Origin: Cyanobium sp. FGCU6
GTDB taxonomy: Bacteria > Cyanobacteriota > Cyanobacteriia > PCC-6307 > Cyanobiaceae
Assembly (NCBI GenBank): GCA_024958655.1
Contig: JANWUR010000012.1
Location: 53,213 to 117,212, forward strand
Length of the DNA: 64,000 nucleotides
Reading direction: 5' to 3'
In this document: positions 49,482 to 59,576 of the stretch, piece after piece
How the letters are laid out: every line of letters starts with the position of its first letter
How positions within the stretch are numbered: position 1 is the stretch's first letter
Made by a program: the position numbers and the translations under genes
Notes under the pieces: model-generated
Told to the model about the DNA's origin: nothing
The model's database searches: none
Seen by the model: the letters and a program-made list of their open reading frames with translations, nothing else

Positions 49482-51272
49482 ATGAACCTGCCGCCGGTCC
49501 CGTCCACTGCTGCGGACTCCCTGCGCCTCCGCCTCGGAGCGCTCGTCCTGTTGACGTTGCTCTGCTGGATCGCCTTCTTCCAGGGCCTCGGCACCCTCGG
49601 GCTGATGGACAAGACCGAAGCCCTGTTCGTGGAAGTCGCCCGAGGCATGGCCGACAGCGGCGACTGGATCACCCCGCGCTGGAACGGGGAGACCTTCTTC
49701 GACTACCCGGTCTGGGGGTACTGGTTGGTGGCCCTGAGTTTCCGCCTGTTCGGCCCGCTGGAGTGGGCTGCCCGGGTGCCCGCGGCCCTGTCCGCCACCC
49801 TCACAGTCCTGGCGCTGTTCGCCCTCTTGCTCCGGCTGGCCCAGCCTGATGAACCGCAGCGTCGGGTCGTCGGCCGGGCACTCCTGGGTGGGTCGGTGCT
49901 CGCCCTCTCTCCAGGCTGGGTGGGCTGGGGCCGCTCCTCGGTCACCGACATGTTCCTGGCCAGCGCCATCGCCCTGGCCCTGTTCAGCTTTCTCCTGGCC
50001 CATTTCTCGCCTGAGGATTCCGGGGACCGTCGCCTCGGCCATGCCGGTCTGGCCGTCTTCGCCGGGATTGCGGTGCTGGCCAAGGGGCCTGTAGGGCTGT
50101 TGCTGCCGGGCCTGGTCATCGTGGTCTATCTGCTGCTGCGGGGCCGGCTGTTCATCAGCCTGCGCCAGACCCCCTGGTTGCCGATGACCGCCCTGTTTCT
50201 GGGGGTGGCGGTGCCCTGGTACGCGATCGCCACCAAGGTCAACGGCGGCGAGTTTCTGACCCGGTTCCTCGGCTTCAGCAACCTGGAGCGCTTCACCTCG
50301 GTGATCTACGACCACCCTGGTCCCCCCTGGTTCTATCTGCCCTGGGTGCTGATCCTGCTGCTCCCATGGTCGCTGTTTCTGCCGGTCGCCGCGGCCAGGA
50401 TCCTGCCCCGTGGCCGAGCCGGCTGGGCCCGGTGGCGCCAGAGTCAGCCGGACGCCTCCGATCTCCCCCTGTTCGGCCTGGTATGGCTGGCGGTGGTGGT
50501 GCTGTTCTTCTCCGCCGCCGCCACGAAGCTTCCAGGCTACATCCTGCCGGCGGTACCAGGGGGCGCCCTGCTGGTTGGTCTGTTCTTCCGCCCCTTCAGT
50601 CCGATGGTTGGTGGCGTGGCCGGTGTCCATGCCGAGGGGGCTGGTGTGCGCATCACCGGCTGGCTGAACGCGCTGGTCCTCGCCCTGATGGCCGGGGCCG
50701 CCGCCGTCGCTCCCCGTCTGGCCGGTGGCGATCCCTCCCACCCCGGTTTCGCCGAGGCCGTGGCCGCCTCGGGCCTTCCCACCACCCTCGCCCTGGTGCT
50801 CGCCGCTGGCGCCCTTGCCCTGGCGGGCCTGCTGGTCATGGGGGGGGCCCAGGGCCTGCGCCGCCTCTGGGGACCCAACGCCGCCGCCATGCTGGCGGTT
50901 CTGGCCCTCGTGGTCCCCGGGGTCGGCAGGGTCATGGATCGGGAGCGGCAGGAACCTGTCCGCGAGCTGGCACGGCTGGCGGGTCAGCAGGTTCGCGGTG
51001 ATGAGCCCCTGCTGGTGGTCGGCTACAAGCGCTACAGCGTCGTCTTTTACAGCGGACGGCCCGTTCTGTTTGTGTCTGGGCCAGATCGTGCTCGTCGCGC
51101 CCTGCGTGAGCGGGCAGGTCCTCCCCCCTCCAGCCTTCTGCTGCTCGGCAGCGATGCCGAGCTGAAGGATTTCGGCCTGGGCGACGGCGTGGGAAGCACG
51201 CTGGCCCGCCGCGGCAGCCATCGGCTGCTGCGGCTGCCCGCCGCAAGCCTCCCGCAGGAGGGCGAACGTTGA
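49482..51272 (+). CDS. ArnT-like GT-C glycosyltransferase (family 39)
   Basis: 596 aa; LGLMDKTEALFVEVARGMADSGDWITPRWNGETFFDYPVWGYWLVALSFRLFG; multiple TM segments. Confidence 0.9.
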   Translation: MNLPPVPSTAADSLRLRLGALVLLTLLCWIAFFQGLGTLGLMDKTEALFVEVARGMADSGDWITPRWNGETFFDYPVWGYWLVALSFRLFGPLEWAARVPAALSATLTVLALFALLLRLAQPDEPQRRVVGRALLGGSVLALSPGWVGWGRSSVTDMFLASAIALALFSFLLAHFSPEDSGDRRLGHAGLAVFAGIAVLAKGPVGLLLPGLVIVVYLLLRGRLFISLRQTPWLPMTALFLGVAVPWYAIATKVNGGEFLTRFLGFSNLERFTSVIYDHPGPPWFYLPWVLILLLPWSLFLPVAAARILPRGRAGWARWRQSQPDASDLPLFGLVWLAVVVLFFSAAATKLPGYILPAVPGGALLVGLFFRPFSPMVGGVAGVHAEGAGVRITGWLNALVLALMAGAAAVAPRLAGGDPSHPGFAEAVAASGLPTTLALVLAAGALALAGLLVMGGAQGLRRLWGPNAAAMLAVLALVVPGVGRVMDRERQEPVRELARLAGQQVRGDEPLLVVGYKRYSVVFYSGRPVLFVSGPDRARRALRERAGPPPSSLLLLGSDAELKDFGLGDGVGSTLARRGSHRLLRLPAASLPQEGER

Positions 51273-51967
51273 AGGCTCACCCCTCCCCTCTCACGCCCCA
51301 GCTCTCTGGGCTGGTGCAGGAATGGCTGGCAGCCATGGGCTGGCTCCGCCTGGCGTTCGCCGCGATGTTCGCGGCTGCCATCGCCGGCTTCGGGCCCCGG
51401 CTGGCGGCAGAGCGCCATCCCCCTTTCGACGAGTCGGTGCTCACCTGGGTGCACGAGCACATCCCAGCCGCTTTCGGTCGCGTTCTGCTGCTCGTCTACC
51501 AGGCCAGCGGCGTCCACGTGACCGCGGTGCTCGTGCTGGCCGTGCTCATCTTCCTCACCGTGCGGCGGTTCTGGCCCGAACTGGCCTGCCTGGTGATCGG
51601 AACCGGCGGCATCCTGCTGATCGTGGACCGCTGGCTCAAGCCCCTGTTCGATCGCCGCCGGCCCAGCGACCGGTTGCTGGAGGACATCAGTGGCCGCAGC
51701 TTCCCCAGTGGCCATGCCGCCGGTTCGGTCGTGTTCTATTTCCTCGCCTGCACCCTGATCTCCGCCCACTATCCCCAGCTGCGCCGTCCCCTGTTCCTCG
51801 CCTCAGCCTGCTGGGTGGCGCTGGTCTGGCTCAGCACCCTCTACTGCCGTGCCCATTGGCTTACCGATATCGCCGCGGGCGCCGGCCTGGGCTTCGTCTG
51901 GCTGAGCTTCTGTCTGGCTGGCTTCAGCGTGTGGGAGGCCCGCTCCGGCCGGCGCCGTCATCCCTGA
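51269..51967 (+). CDS. PAP2-family membrane phosphatase
   Basis: TTG start overlapping the GT39 stop; KPLFDRRRPSDR, GRSFPSGHAAGSV, RAHWLTDIAAG triad of PAP2 motifs. Confidence 0.92.
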   Translation: MKAHPSPLTPQLSGLVQEWLAAMGWLRLAFAAMFAAAIAGFGPRLAAERHPPFDESVLTWVHEHIPAAFGRVLLLVYQASGVHVTAVLVLAVLIFLTVRRFWPELACLVIGTGGILLIVDRWLKPLFDRRRPSDRLLEDISGRSFPSGHAAGSVVFYFLACTLISAHYPQLRRPLFLASACWVALVWLSTLYCRAHWLTDIAAGAGLGFVWLSFCLAGFSVWEARSGRRRHP

Positions 51968-51999
51968 TCCACACCCCTGATCGCCGCTCCTGCATCCTG

Positions 52000-52443
52000 A
52001 TGGCAGCTCCCATTGTCCCCACCATGAGCGGCACCCCCGCCTCCGAGCCGTCCGATCTGGCTGGACTGCGCGGACTGCGTTCCGCGCCTGCGCTCGACGA
52101 GCTCCCGCGCCAGCAGCTGCGCACCCAGCTGGAGGAGCGGCTGGCAGCCTGCACCTGGTTCACCATCGGGATCATGGCCGCCTCCGCCGCTGCTGCGGTT
52201 GCCTCCCTGCGGGCCATGGAGCAGGCGCTGGGCTGGCCCGCCCTGGTGGCCGATCCGGCGGGCCCGCTCCCGGAGACTGTGCAGGGGCCGGTCTTTCTCA
52301 AGGGCAACCAACGCCATGGTCGCTTCCTGCTCCGCGCTGAAGCGGGACTGGGGGAGGGCATCCTGATCACCGGCCATCACCCCGAGGACCCCTCCGTGGA
52401 GGACACCTGGGGACCGCTCCCGCTCGACTTCTTCGGGGTCTGA
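52000..52443 (+). CDS. conserved hypothetical protein with predicted TM-like segment
   Basis: From ATG 52000: MAAPIVPTMSGTPASEPSDLAGLRGLRSAPALDELPRQQLRTQLEERLAACTWFTIGIMAASAAAAVASLRAMEQALGWP... Confidence 0.7.
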   Translation: MAAPIVPTMSGTPASEPSDLAGLRGLRSAPALDELPRQQLRTQLEERLAACTWFTIGIMAASAAAAVASLRAMEQALGWPALVADPAGPLPETVQGPVFLKGNQRHGRFLLRAEAGLGEGILITGHHPEDPSVEDTWGPLPLDFFGV

Positions 52444-52572
52444 ACCTGCCCGTGGAGACGGGGCTGCTGATCAGCTGATCAATGCTTGCGCTGCCGTGGC
52501 CGTGACGGTCCGGCGGCTCCCTAGTGTGGGCGGCTGTGATTCGGCAGTTCCCCTGCCCCCCCGAGCACCCCG

Positions 52573-53538
52573 ATGGCCGGTTCCTATCTGCGCATCGCCT
52601 CCCGCCGCAGCCAGCTGGCCATGGTCCAGACCCATTGGGTGCGCGATGAGCTCGGCAAGGCGCACCCAGGGCTGGAGATCAGCATCGAGGCCATGGCCAC
52701 GCAGGGCGACAAAATCCTCGACGTGGCCCTGGCCAAGATCGGTGACAAGGGCTTGTTCACCAAGGAGCTCGAGGCCCAGATGCTGGTGGATCGCGCCGAC
52801 ATCGCCGTCCACAGCCTCAAGGACCTGCCCACCAACCTGCCGGAGGGGCTGATGCTCGGCTGCATCACCGAGCGGGAGGATCCGGCCGATGCCCTGGTGG
52901 TGCATGAGAAGCACCGCGACAAGACCCTCGCCACCCTGCCGGCCGGTGCTGTGGTGGGCACCAGTTCCCTCCGCCGCCTGGCCCAGCTGCGTCACCATTT
53001 TCCCCAGCTCACCTTCAAGGACGTGCGGGGCAACGTGATCACCCGCCTGGAGAAGCTCGATTCCGGCGAGTACGACTGCCTGATCCTGGCCGCCGCCGGT
53101 CTCGGTCGCCTGGGGCTCGGCGATCGCATCCACGAGTTGATCGATCCCTCCATCTCCCTCCATGCCGTGGGCCAGGGGGCCCTCGGGATTGAATGTCGCC
53201 ATGGCGATACGGCGGTGCTGGAGCAGATCAAGGTGCTGGAGCACCGGCCCACGGCCCTGCGGTGTCTGGCTGAACGCGCCTTTCTGAGGGAACTCGAGGG
53301 GGGCTGTCAGGTGCCGATCGGCGTGAACACCCGCTTCGCGGAGCCCGACCGCGGCGGTGATCTGATCCTCACCGGCATGGTGGCGAGCCTCGATGGCCAG
53401 CGCCTGATCCGCGACGAGGTGCGCGGCGACCAGAACAACCCTGAGGCCCTGGGGATCGCCCTGGCCACGAGCCTGCGGGAGCAGGGTGCCGGAGCCATCC
53501 TGGAGGAGATCTTTGCCACCGTCCGGCCCGAGGCCTGA
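52573..53538 (+). CDS. hemC: hydroxymethylbilane synthase
   Basis: [24 protein letters not shown]...[31 protein letters not shown]. Confidence 0.97.
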   Translation: MAGSYLRIASRRSQLAMVQTHWVRDELGKAHPGLEISIEAMATQGDKILDVALAKIGDKGLFTKELEAQMLVDRADIAVHSLKDLPTNLPEGLMLGCITEREDPADALVVHEKHRDKTLATLPAGAVVGTSSLRRLAQLRHHFPQLTFKDVRGNVITRLEKLDSGEYDCLILAAAGLGRLGLGDRIHELIDPSISLHAVGQGALGIECRHGDTAVLEQIKVLEHRPTALRCLAERAFLRELEGGCQVPIGVNTRFAEPDRGGDLILTGMVASLDGQRLIRDEVRGDQNNPEALGIALATSLREQGAGAILEEIFATVRPEA

Positions 53539-55576
53539 GGCTGTCTCCCCGTCAGCCCCTGCGCCGACTCCCGACGGCGCGAGCGACGTCCGTGCTTTGC
53601 CGTTTCAGTGGAACCTCCTGGCCTGGGCGGCGCTGGTGGGCACCCTGACCGGTCTGGCGGTGGTTGGCTTTCACGAGTTGCTGGGCTTCATCAACAACTT
53701 TCTCTTCGGCCCCTTCGTGGAGGGACTGCTGGTGGTGGGCCGCTCCTCCGGCGGCAGCCTGCCGACCACCGATCTGCCGGTGGTGGATCTCCCCCCCCTC
53801 GCCGAGGACAACGGAACGCCCCTCAAGGCCCTCCTGCAGCTCGGCCTCGGTGGTATCGGCCTGCTCCCCACGCCGCCGATCCTGCCCGACCCCCCACCCC
53901 CGGTGGTCGACACCAGCGCGCTCCCTGACTGGCTGGCCCTCTGGCCGGTGGTGGTGGTCCCCACCCTTGGCGGCCTTGCGGTAGGGCTGCTGCGAACGAT
54001 CGGCGGCAATCTCGGCCCGGGCCTGCCCAGCCTGATGGCCATGGCGGACGGTGCCCTGGCAGGGATTCCCAGGCTTCCCCTGCTGCGGCTGGTGGCGGCC
54101 TCTCTCAGCCTGGGCAGCGGTGCTTCCCTCGGCCCAGAGGGCCCGAGCGTGGAGAGTGGTGGCAACATCGGTCTGTGGGTGGCCCAGGGGGGACGCCTCT
54201 CGCCCGAGTCGCGCAAGGCACTTGTGGCGGCTGGTGTGGCGGCTGGTCTGGCGGCCGGCTTTAAGGCTCCGATCGCAGGCGTGTTCTTTGCCTTCGAAGG
54301 CAGTTTCAGCTCCGTGCCCGGTCGACCGAACCTGCGGGCGGTACTGGTGGCGGCGGTGGCCTCGGCCCTGGTCACCCAGCTCTGCCTCGGGGACACGCCG
54401 ATCCTGCGGCTTCCCGCTTACGAGGTGCGCTCACCCTGGGAGTTACCCCTTTATCTGGTGCTCGGTCTGCTGGCCAGTGTGATGTCGCTGGCGTTGGTGC
54501 GCCTGCTCGGCCTGGGGCGCGATGCCCGCCTTCAGGCGGTTCTGCGCCGCTTGCCCCCGGGACTGCCGACGGCCGTGGGCGGCGCCGCGGTCGGGGCGAT
54601 GGCCCTGGCTTTCCCCCAGGTGCTCGGGGTGGGGTACGACACGATCGAAGCCCTGCTCGGCAGCGACGGCGGCATTCCGCTGCTGACGCTGATGGCCCTG
54701 ATCGGCGTCAAGCTGCTGGCCACCACCGTCAGCAACGCCACCGGCTTCGTGGGTGGAGGCTTTGCCCCTTCTCTGTTCCTGGGTGCGGTGCTCGGTAATG
54801 CCTATGGACAACTCCTCGGCGAAGGGGGCCTGCAGCTGCCGGTGGCCGAGCCGCCTGCCTACGCCATGGTGGGGATGGCCGCCGTGCTGGCTGGCAGTGC
54901 CAGGGCGCCGCTCACAGCCCTGCTGCTTCTGTTTGAGCTTACCCGTGACATTCGCATCGTGTTGCCGCTGATGGCTGGCGCCGGTCTCAGCGCGGCCCTG
55001 GTGGAGCGGTGGCAAGGTCTTCAGGATCCCGGGCTTCTGGGGGCCGATCCGATCGAGGAGCAGCGCCGCGGCAAGCTGGCCACGATCCCGGTGGCCGAGG
55101 CCTTTGAACCCGACTCTCCTCTGGTGTTGCCGGCCGACATGGCAGCGGCTGCTGCCCTTGGCCGCCTGATCGATGCACATGGTCACTGTCTGATCGTGAG
55201 CGAGGGCCCGCATGCCGTGGGCCTGGTGACGCTGGCGGATCTGCAGAGGGGCCTCTCCGCAGTAGATGACAACACCAACCCTGTTTGCCTGGGCGACTGC
55301 CGTCGCAACGAACTGTTGTGGTTGCCGCTGTCGGCTTGGCTGGATCAGCTGGAGGATCAGCTGACTCCAGATGGCCTGCGCCAGATCCCGGTGTTTGATG
55401 TGCCTGCAGGAATCGCCGGCTATCTCCCGCATGGCCTTCCATCCGCGGGCCTCCCCCTGGTGGCTTTGCGGGGACTGGCGAGCAGAGATGGAATGGCCAG
55501 GGCCCTGGCACGCCGCCTTCAGGCGTCTGGGCTGGAGCAGGAAGACATCAGAGCTTCAGCGACCGGATCCGTCTGA
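53486..55576 (+). CDS. clcA: ClC-family chloride channel/transporter (start uncertain)
   Basis: [54 protein letters not shown] selectivity-filter motifs; C-terminal CBS-like region. Confidence 0.9.
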   Translation: MPEPSWRRSLPPSGPRPEAVSPSAPAPTPDGASDVRALPFQWNLLAWAALVGTLTGLAVVGFHELLGFINNFLFGPFVEGLLVVGRSSGGSLPTTDLPVVDLPPLAEDNGTPLKALLQLGLGGIGLLPTPPILPDPPPPVVDTSALPDWLALWPVVVVPTLGGLAVGLLRTIGGNLGPGLPSLMAMADGALAGIPRLPLLRLVAASLSLGSGASLGPEGPSVESGGNIGLWVAQGGRLSPESRKALVAAGVAAGLAAGFKAPIAGVFFAFEGSFSSVPGRPNLRAVLVAAVASALVTQLCLGDTPILRLPAYEVRSPWELPLYLVLGLLASVMSLALVRLLGLGRDARLQAVLRRLPPGLPTAVGGAAVGAMALAFPQVLGVGYDTIEALLGSDGGIPLLTLMALIGVKLLATTVSNATGFVGGGFAPSLFLGAVLGNAYGQLLGEGGLQLPVAEPPAYAMVGMAAVLAGSARAPLTALLLLFELTRDIRIVLPLMAGAGLSAALVERWQGLQDPGLLGADPIEEQRRGKLATIPVAEAFEPDSPLVLPADMAAAAALGRLIDAHGHCLIVSEGPHAVGLVTLADLQRGLSAVDDNTNPVCLGDCRRNELLWLPLSAWLDQLEDQLTPDGLRQIPVFDVPAGIAGYLPHGLPSAGLPLVALRGLASRDGMARALARRLQASGLEQEDIRASATGSV

Positions 55577-55698
55577 CTGAGCAAGGTGAGAATCCGCTCC
55601 AGGTCGAGACGGGAGAGTTCCCCATCATGCCGCCACTTCAGGGCGGTGTTGTGGGGCGGGTGGGAAATCGGAGCAGGTCCCGGGTGACGGTCGGACAT
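55519..55698 (-). CDS. 59-aa small protein (not in supplied ORF track)
   Basis: Manual translation: [59 protein letters not shown]; fills the clcA/L,D-transpeptidase gap and overlaps the clcA 3' end antisense. Confidence 0.45.
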   Translation of the reverse strand: MSDRHPGPAPISHPPHNTALKWRHDGELSRLDLERILTLLSQTDPVAEALMSSCSSPDA

Positions 55699-55840
55699 GG
55701 AGGGGTGCGCGTAGGCCCTTGGGCACGGCGCCTGGCAATGAAGCCACCCTAGGGGTCTATACCTACTCGCCTGAGCAATCGGGCGGGGATCTGCAGAATC
55801 TCTTCCGCTCCCCGCCCGTCGTGCCCGAATCGGCCAGCGA

Positions 55841-56470
55841 TCAGGGTTTGACGATCACCGGCGTGCCGACGTCGACCTGGTCGAACAGGAAGCGCACATG
55901 GGGGGTGAGCATTCGCACGCAGCCGTGCGACACCGCCTCCCGTCCCTTCACGGTCCACTCCCAGGCGGTTGGAGTGCCATGAATGCCGAACTGGTCCCTG
56001 GCAGTGGTGTGGAAGCCGATCCAGCGATCACCCAGCGGTCCCTGGGGGCCGATCGTGGGATTGTTCTTGCCGCTTTTGGTGCTCTGGTACTGCGGATTGA
56101 CCACCTTGTTGCGGACCTTGAACGTCCCGGTGGGAGTGGGCGTGGCGGGATCGCCGACGGCGACCGGCCAGCTTCCGACCACCTTGCCGTTATCCACCAG
56201 GCTGATGGTGCGCTTGCGCAGCTCCAGCACGATCTCCTTGGTGCTGGTGACGGCCGCGGTGGCAGGGGCAGCGGAGCCTGTACCGCTTTCGGGCGCCGGT
56301 GCCGCTGTGGGAACCGGCGGCGGAGCGGTGAGGGGGGCGCCGAGACTGCGGCTTGCCGCCGTGGTGGTCGTGCCGAGCTCCGCCGCCCCGAGGGGACCGG
56401 CGAGCAGGAGAACCCCGCCGCTGAGCGGGACGATCAGGGCACGCAGGAAGGAGGTGCGGGGCGAGGACAT
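55841..56470 (-). CDS. L,D-transpeptidase (YkuD domain), secreted
   Basis: KEIVLELRKRTISLVDNGKVVGSWPVAVGDPATPTPTGTF...GIHGTPTAWEWTVKGREAVSHGCVRM (HGxxxxxxxSHGCVR). Confidence 0.92.
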   Translation of the reverse strand: MSSPRTSFLRALIVPLSGGVLLLAGPLGAAELGTTTTAASRSLGAPLTAPPPVPTAAPAPESGTGSAAPATAAVTSTKEIVLELRKRTISLVDNGKVVGSWPVAVGDPATPTPTGTFKVRNKVVNPQYQSTKSGKNNPTIGPQGPLGDRWIGFHTTARDQFGIHGTPTAWEWTVKGREAVSHGCVRMLTPHVRFLFDQVDVGTPVIVKP

Positions 56471-56502
56471 GGGCAACGGGATGGGGTGGTCAGGGAGGCG
56501 AA

Positions 56503-57090
56503 TCAGCCCACCAGTCTGGGGTCGATCGTCGTGGTATAGCGCGCCTCGCACTCCTTGACGATGCGCACGGCCTCGGTGGTGTCGAAGAAGCCATTGACAC
56601 GACAGGTGCCTGGCTTCTTAAGATCCTTGTAGTGCTCCCAGTAGTACTGGGTCTCCTTGAGCCAGTGGTCACCCAGCTGGGTGTAACTGGTGATGTGGTC
56701 CATGCGCTTGTCGTCGGCGAGCACGCCGATCACCTTGTCGTCGACCTCGCCGCCATCGTCGAAGGTCATGATGCCGATGATGCGGGCCTCGACCAGCGAG
56801 CCGGGGATGAGAGGTTCGGTGATGCCCACGATCTCGATGTCCAGGGGATCGCCGTCCTCGTCCCACGTGCGGGGGATGCAGCCGTAGGCGAAGGGATAGG
56901 CCAGCGAGGAGTAGCCCACACGATCGAGCTTCAGCTGGCCGGACTCGGTGATCAGCTCGTACTTGTTGATCGTTCCCGAGTTCAGCTCCACGATGGCGTT
57001 CAGCCGCAGCTCCACCTCGTCGGCGAAGGCCGGCAGCACGTGCAGCAGATTGAGCATCGTGCGGCTCGGTGCGTGGTCGATGTTCGCCAT
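56503..57090 (-). CDS. ppa: inorganic pyrophosphatase
   Basis: YGCIPRTWDEDGDPLDIEIVG signature. Confidence 0.95.
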   Translation of the reverse strand: MANIDHAPSRTMLNLLHVLPAFADEVELRLNAIVELNSGTINKYELITESGQLKLDRVGYSSLAYPFAYGCIPRTWDEDGDPLDIEIVGITEPLIPGSLVEARIIGIMTFDDGGEVDDKVIGVLADDKRMDHITSYTQLGDHWLKETQYYWEHYKDLKKPGTCRVNGFFDTTEAVRIVKECEARYTTTIDPRLVG

Positions 57091-57221
57091 GGGATCGGTT
57101 TGCGCCGGTGCATCTTACGAAGCGTCACGGGCGACCAAGGGCACCGGCGGTCAGCCTGTGAGCCGCTCCAGCCTCCTGGGCACGATTGCTCGGGACCCCC
57201 CTCGGATCGGGCGGGCTGGGT

Positions 57222-58814
57222 TCAGGGATTCCCGCTGAGCGCCTCGACCTTGTTCCGGAGGTAGGTGAGGAAAGGCCGGGTGCTCAGAGCACGACCCGAG
57301 ACGCGTTCGACGAGCTCCTCGCCGTTGACCGAACGGCCGAGGGGCCACACGCTGCCGGCCAGCCAAGCCTGGAGGCTGCTTTCCTCTCCGGCGCTGATCA
57401 GGTCCTGGATAGGTCCATTCTTCTGCTCAAAGGTCTCGGAGAGTTGGGCACTGATGAGATGGCCGAGGGCATAGGAAGGGAAATAGCCAAAAAGACCTTC
57501 AGCCCAATGGATGTCCTGAAGGCAGCCCTCCGAGTCTGTTGCGGGCTCCACACCCAGAAGTGCGAGCATCCGTTGGTTCCATTGCCCGGGCAGATCCTCC
57601 ACGGGCATGTCCTGCTCAAGCAGGGCGAGCTCCAGTTCAAAGCGCAGCACGATGTGGAGGCAGTAACTCAGCTCATCGGCCTCCACCCGGATCAGGCCGG
57701 GCTTGAGCGGGTTGAGGGCACGCCAGAAGCCGAGGGGCCCGCCCCATGGATCCGTGGCCGCCCCGGCTCCTGTCCCCTGGCAGAAGCGGGGATACCAGCG
57801 CTCGGCAAAGGCTCGGCTTCGTGCCACGCGGCATTCCCAGAACAGTGACTGCGATTCGTGCACCCCCATCGAGGTGGCCTCGCCCAGGGGCCAGGGAAAG
57901 TAGTGGTCGTCGGTGCGTGGTAGACCCTGCTCGTAGAGGGAATGGCCCCATTCATGGGCCGTGGCCAGGAACGACGAGAGCGGCTGGCCCGGCACCACGC
58001 GGGTGGTGATCCTGAAGTCGTGAGGGCCCACCGTGCAGGAGAAGGGGTGCGCAGAACGGGAACGTTGGCACCGGGAGTTGTCATAGCCCCAGCTGTCGAG
58101 GAGTTCGGCGCAGAGCTGTTCCTGCAGGGCCTCCGGTAGATCGGCTCTCTCCACGGCAACCGCCGGGGGGGCGGTCGGCGACGATGGGGCGCCCCCGGCC
58201 GCCACCTGCTCAAGCAGAGGGGGAAGTTCGGCCTTGAGCGGTGCGAACAGTTCGTCCAGTCGAGCCTTGCTGACATCCGGCTCGAATGGCTGGGCCAGGA
58301 TTTCCCAGGGGCTGCGCGGCACCGACTCGGCCGCGCTCAGCTGGCTCGCCTGTAGCTGCCGCAGGGCGATCAGTTCCTTGAGGGCAGGGGCAAAGGCGGC
58401 GAAGTCGTTGCGGCTGCGGGCGTCCTGCCAGATCGCATTGCCGCGCGACTGGGCCTGGGCCAGGGCGCCCACCAGGGCTGGATCGAGGCAGCGCTGGCGA
58501 TCCAGCTCCAGCCGCAGCAGCTGCAGGTTGCGGTGCTGCTCGGGTGGTGCATCGGCACCCAGCTCAGCCTCCGCGGCAGCAACCAGCTCGGCGTAGACAT
58601 CACTGCTCTGGCGCTCGTGCAGTTGACGGGCCAGCAGGGCCAGCTGCTCACCCCGCCAGGCGGCGCCAGCGGCTGGCATCACCGTGTTCTGGTCGTAATA
58701 GAGGGTGCTGCTGATTGAGCCCAGCAGACGGGTGTGGTGCAGGTGCTGGTGAAGCTGGGTGAAGGCGCTACCCGCTGCGGGCATGGAGGTGGAGGGAGCC
58801 GGTGACGCCAGCAT
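57222..58814 (-). CDS. M32-family carboxypeptidase
   Basis: ATAHEWGHSLYEQGLPR (HEXXH) and MGVHESQSLFWE motifs; start approximate. Confidence 0.92.
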   Translation of the reverse strand: MLASPAPSTSMPAAGSAFTQLHQHLHHTRLLGSISSTLYYDQNTVMPAAGAAWRGEQLALLARQLHERQSSDVYAELVAAAEAELGADAPPEQHRNLQLLRLELDRQRCLDPALVGALAQAQSRGNAIWQDARSRNDFAAFAPALKELIALRQLQASQLSAAESVPRSPWEILAQPFEPDVSKARLDELFAPLKAELPPLLEQVAAGGAPSSPTAPPAVAVERADLPEALQEQLCAELLDSWGYDNSRCQRSRSAHPFSCTVGPHDFRITTRVVPGQPLSSFLATAHEWGHSLYEQGLPRTDDHYFPWPLGEATSMGVHESQSLFWECRVARSRAFAERWYPRFCQGTGAGAATDPWGGPLGFWRALNPLKPGLIRVEADELSYCLHIVLRFELELALLEQDMPVEDLPGQWNQRMLALLGVEPATDSEGCLQDIHWAEGLFGYFPSYALGHLISAQLSETFEQKNGPIQDLISAGEESSLQAWLAGSVWPLGRSVNGEELVERVSGRALSTRPFLTYLRNKVEALSGNP

Positions 58815-59009
58815 GACGCTGACCGTCGACCCATGACCCATCGCTTTGGTTGCCGACGCGAGGCGAATCACGCCGGTTCAATCCCAGGGAGGGAAGCAGC
58901 GAGGAGCCGTGGCCGGATGCGCAGGACGTGGCCACTGTGGGAAGAGGCCACCGACGATTCGGCTCCCTTCCAACGGAGCCGTGCCGCCGGCGCACTTCCG
59001 GATTCGCCG

Positions 59010-59528
59010 ATGTCCCGCCGTTCTCCCGTTCCGCTCCTCTGGGTCGCTGTTCTGTTGCTCAGTGCGCTGGCTCCGGCCATGGGCCGGGCTGCCAGCCTGG
59101 AGGACATCAAGCGACTGGAAGACCTGATCAATGCCTCAGGCACCAAGACCGTGGTCTCCGACAGCTGTCCGCCCGATCACGCCGGCTACTACGAGAGCGA
59201 TGGCAAGGCCACCGATCGCCTGGTGATCTGCCGCAACAACGTGAACCTCAGTGATGTTGAGGCGGTATGGGAGGTGATGGCCCACGAATCCACCCACATC
59301 ATGCAGGCCTGCACCGGCAGCACAGCCATCCCCGACGAGCTGATGCCCCGGACCTACCGGGAGCTGCAGACCATGGCGCCCCACTACGCCAAGCTCGTGG
59401 GACGCAGCTATGCGAGCGCCGACCAGCGGCTGGAGGCAGAGGCGTTCTGGATGGAGTTGCAGACGCCCCCGGTGGTCATCGATCTGTTCGAGCGCAATTG
59501 CGCCCGCTTCCTCCAGCCCCGGCGCTGA
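59010..59528 (+). CDS. secreted putative zinc metallopeptidase-like protein
   Basis: Signal peptide MSRRSPVPLLWVAVLLLSALAPAMGRAAS and VMAHESTHIMQ (HExxH). Confidence 0.7.
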   Translation: MSRRSPVPLLWVAVLLLSALAPAMGRAASLEDIKRLEDLINASGTKTVVSDSCPPDHAGYYESDGKATDRLVICRNNVNLSDVEAVWEVMAHESTHIMQACTGSTAIPDELMPRTYRELQTMAPHYAKLVGRSYASADQRLEAEAFWMELQTPPVVIDLFERNCARFLQPRR

Positions 59529-59576
59529 GACCGGAGGGTCGGCCTAGCCTCCAGTGGGTCCGCCGCGCTCGCGTCG

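Noticed and set aside
49344-51221. 625-aa minus strand ORF
   Set aside because: Antisense to the GT39 gene; Gln/Gly/His-rich shadow frame.
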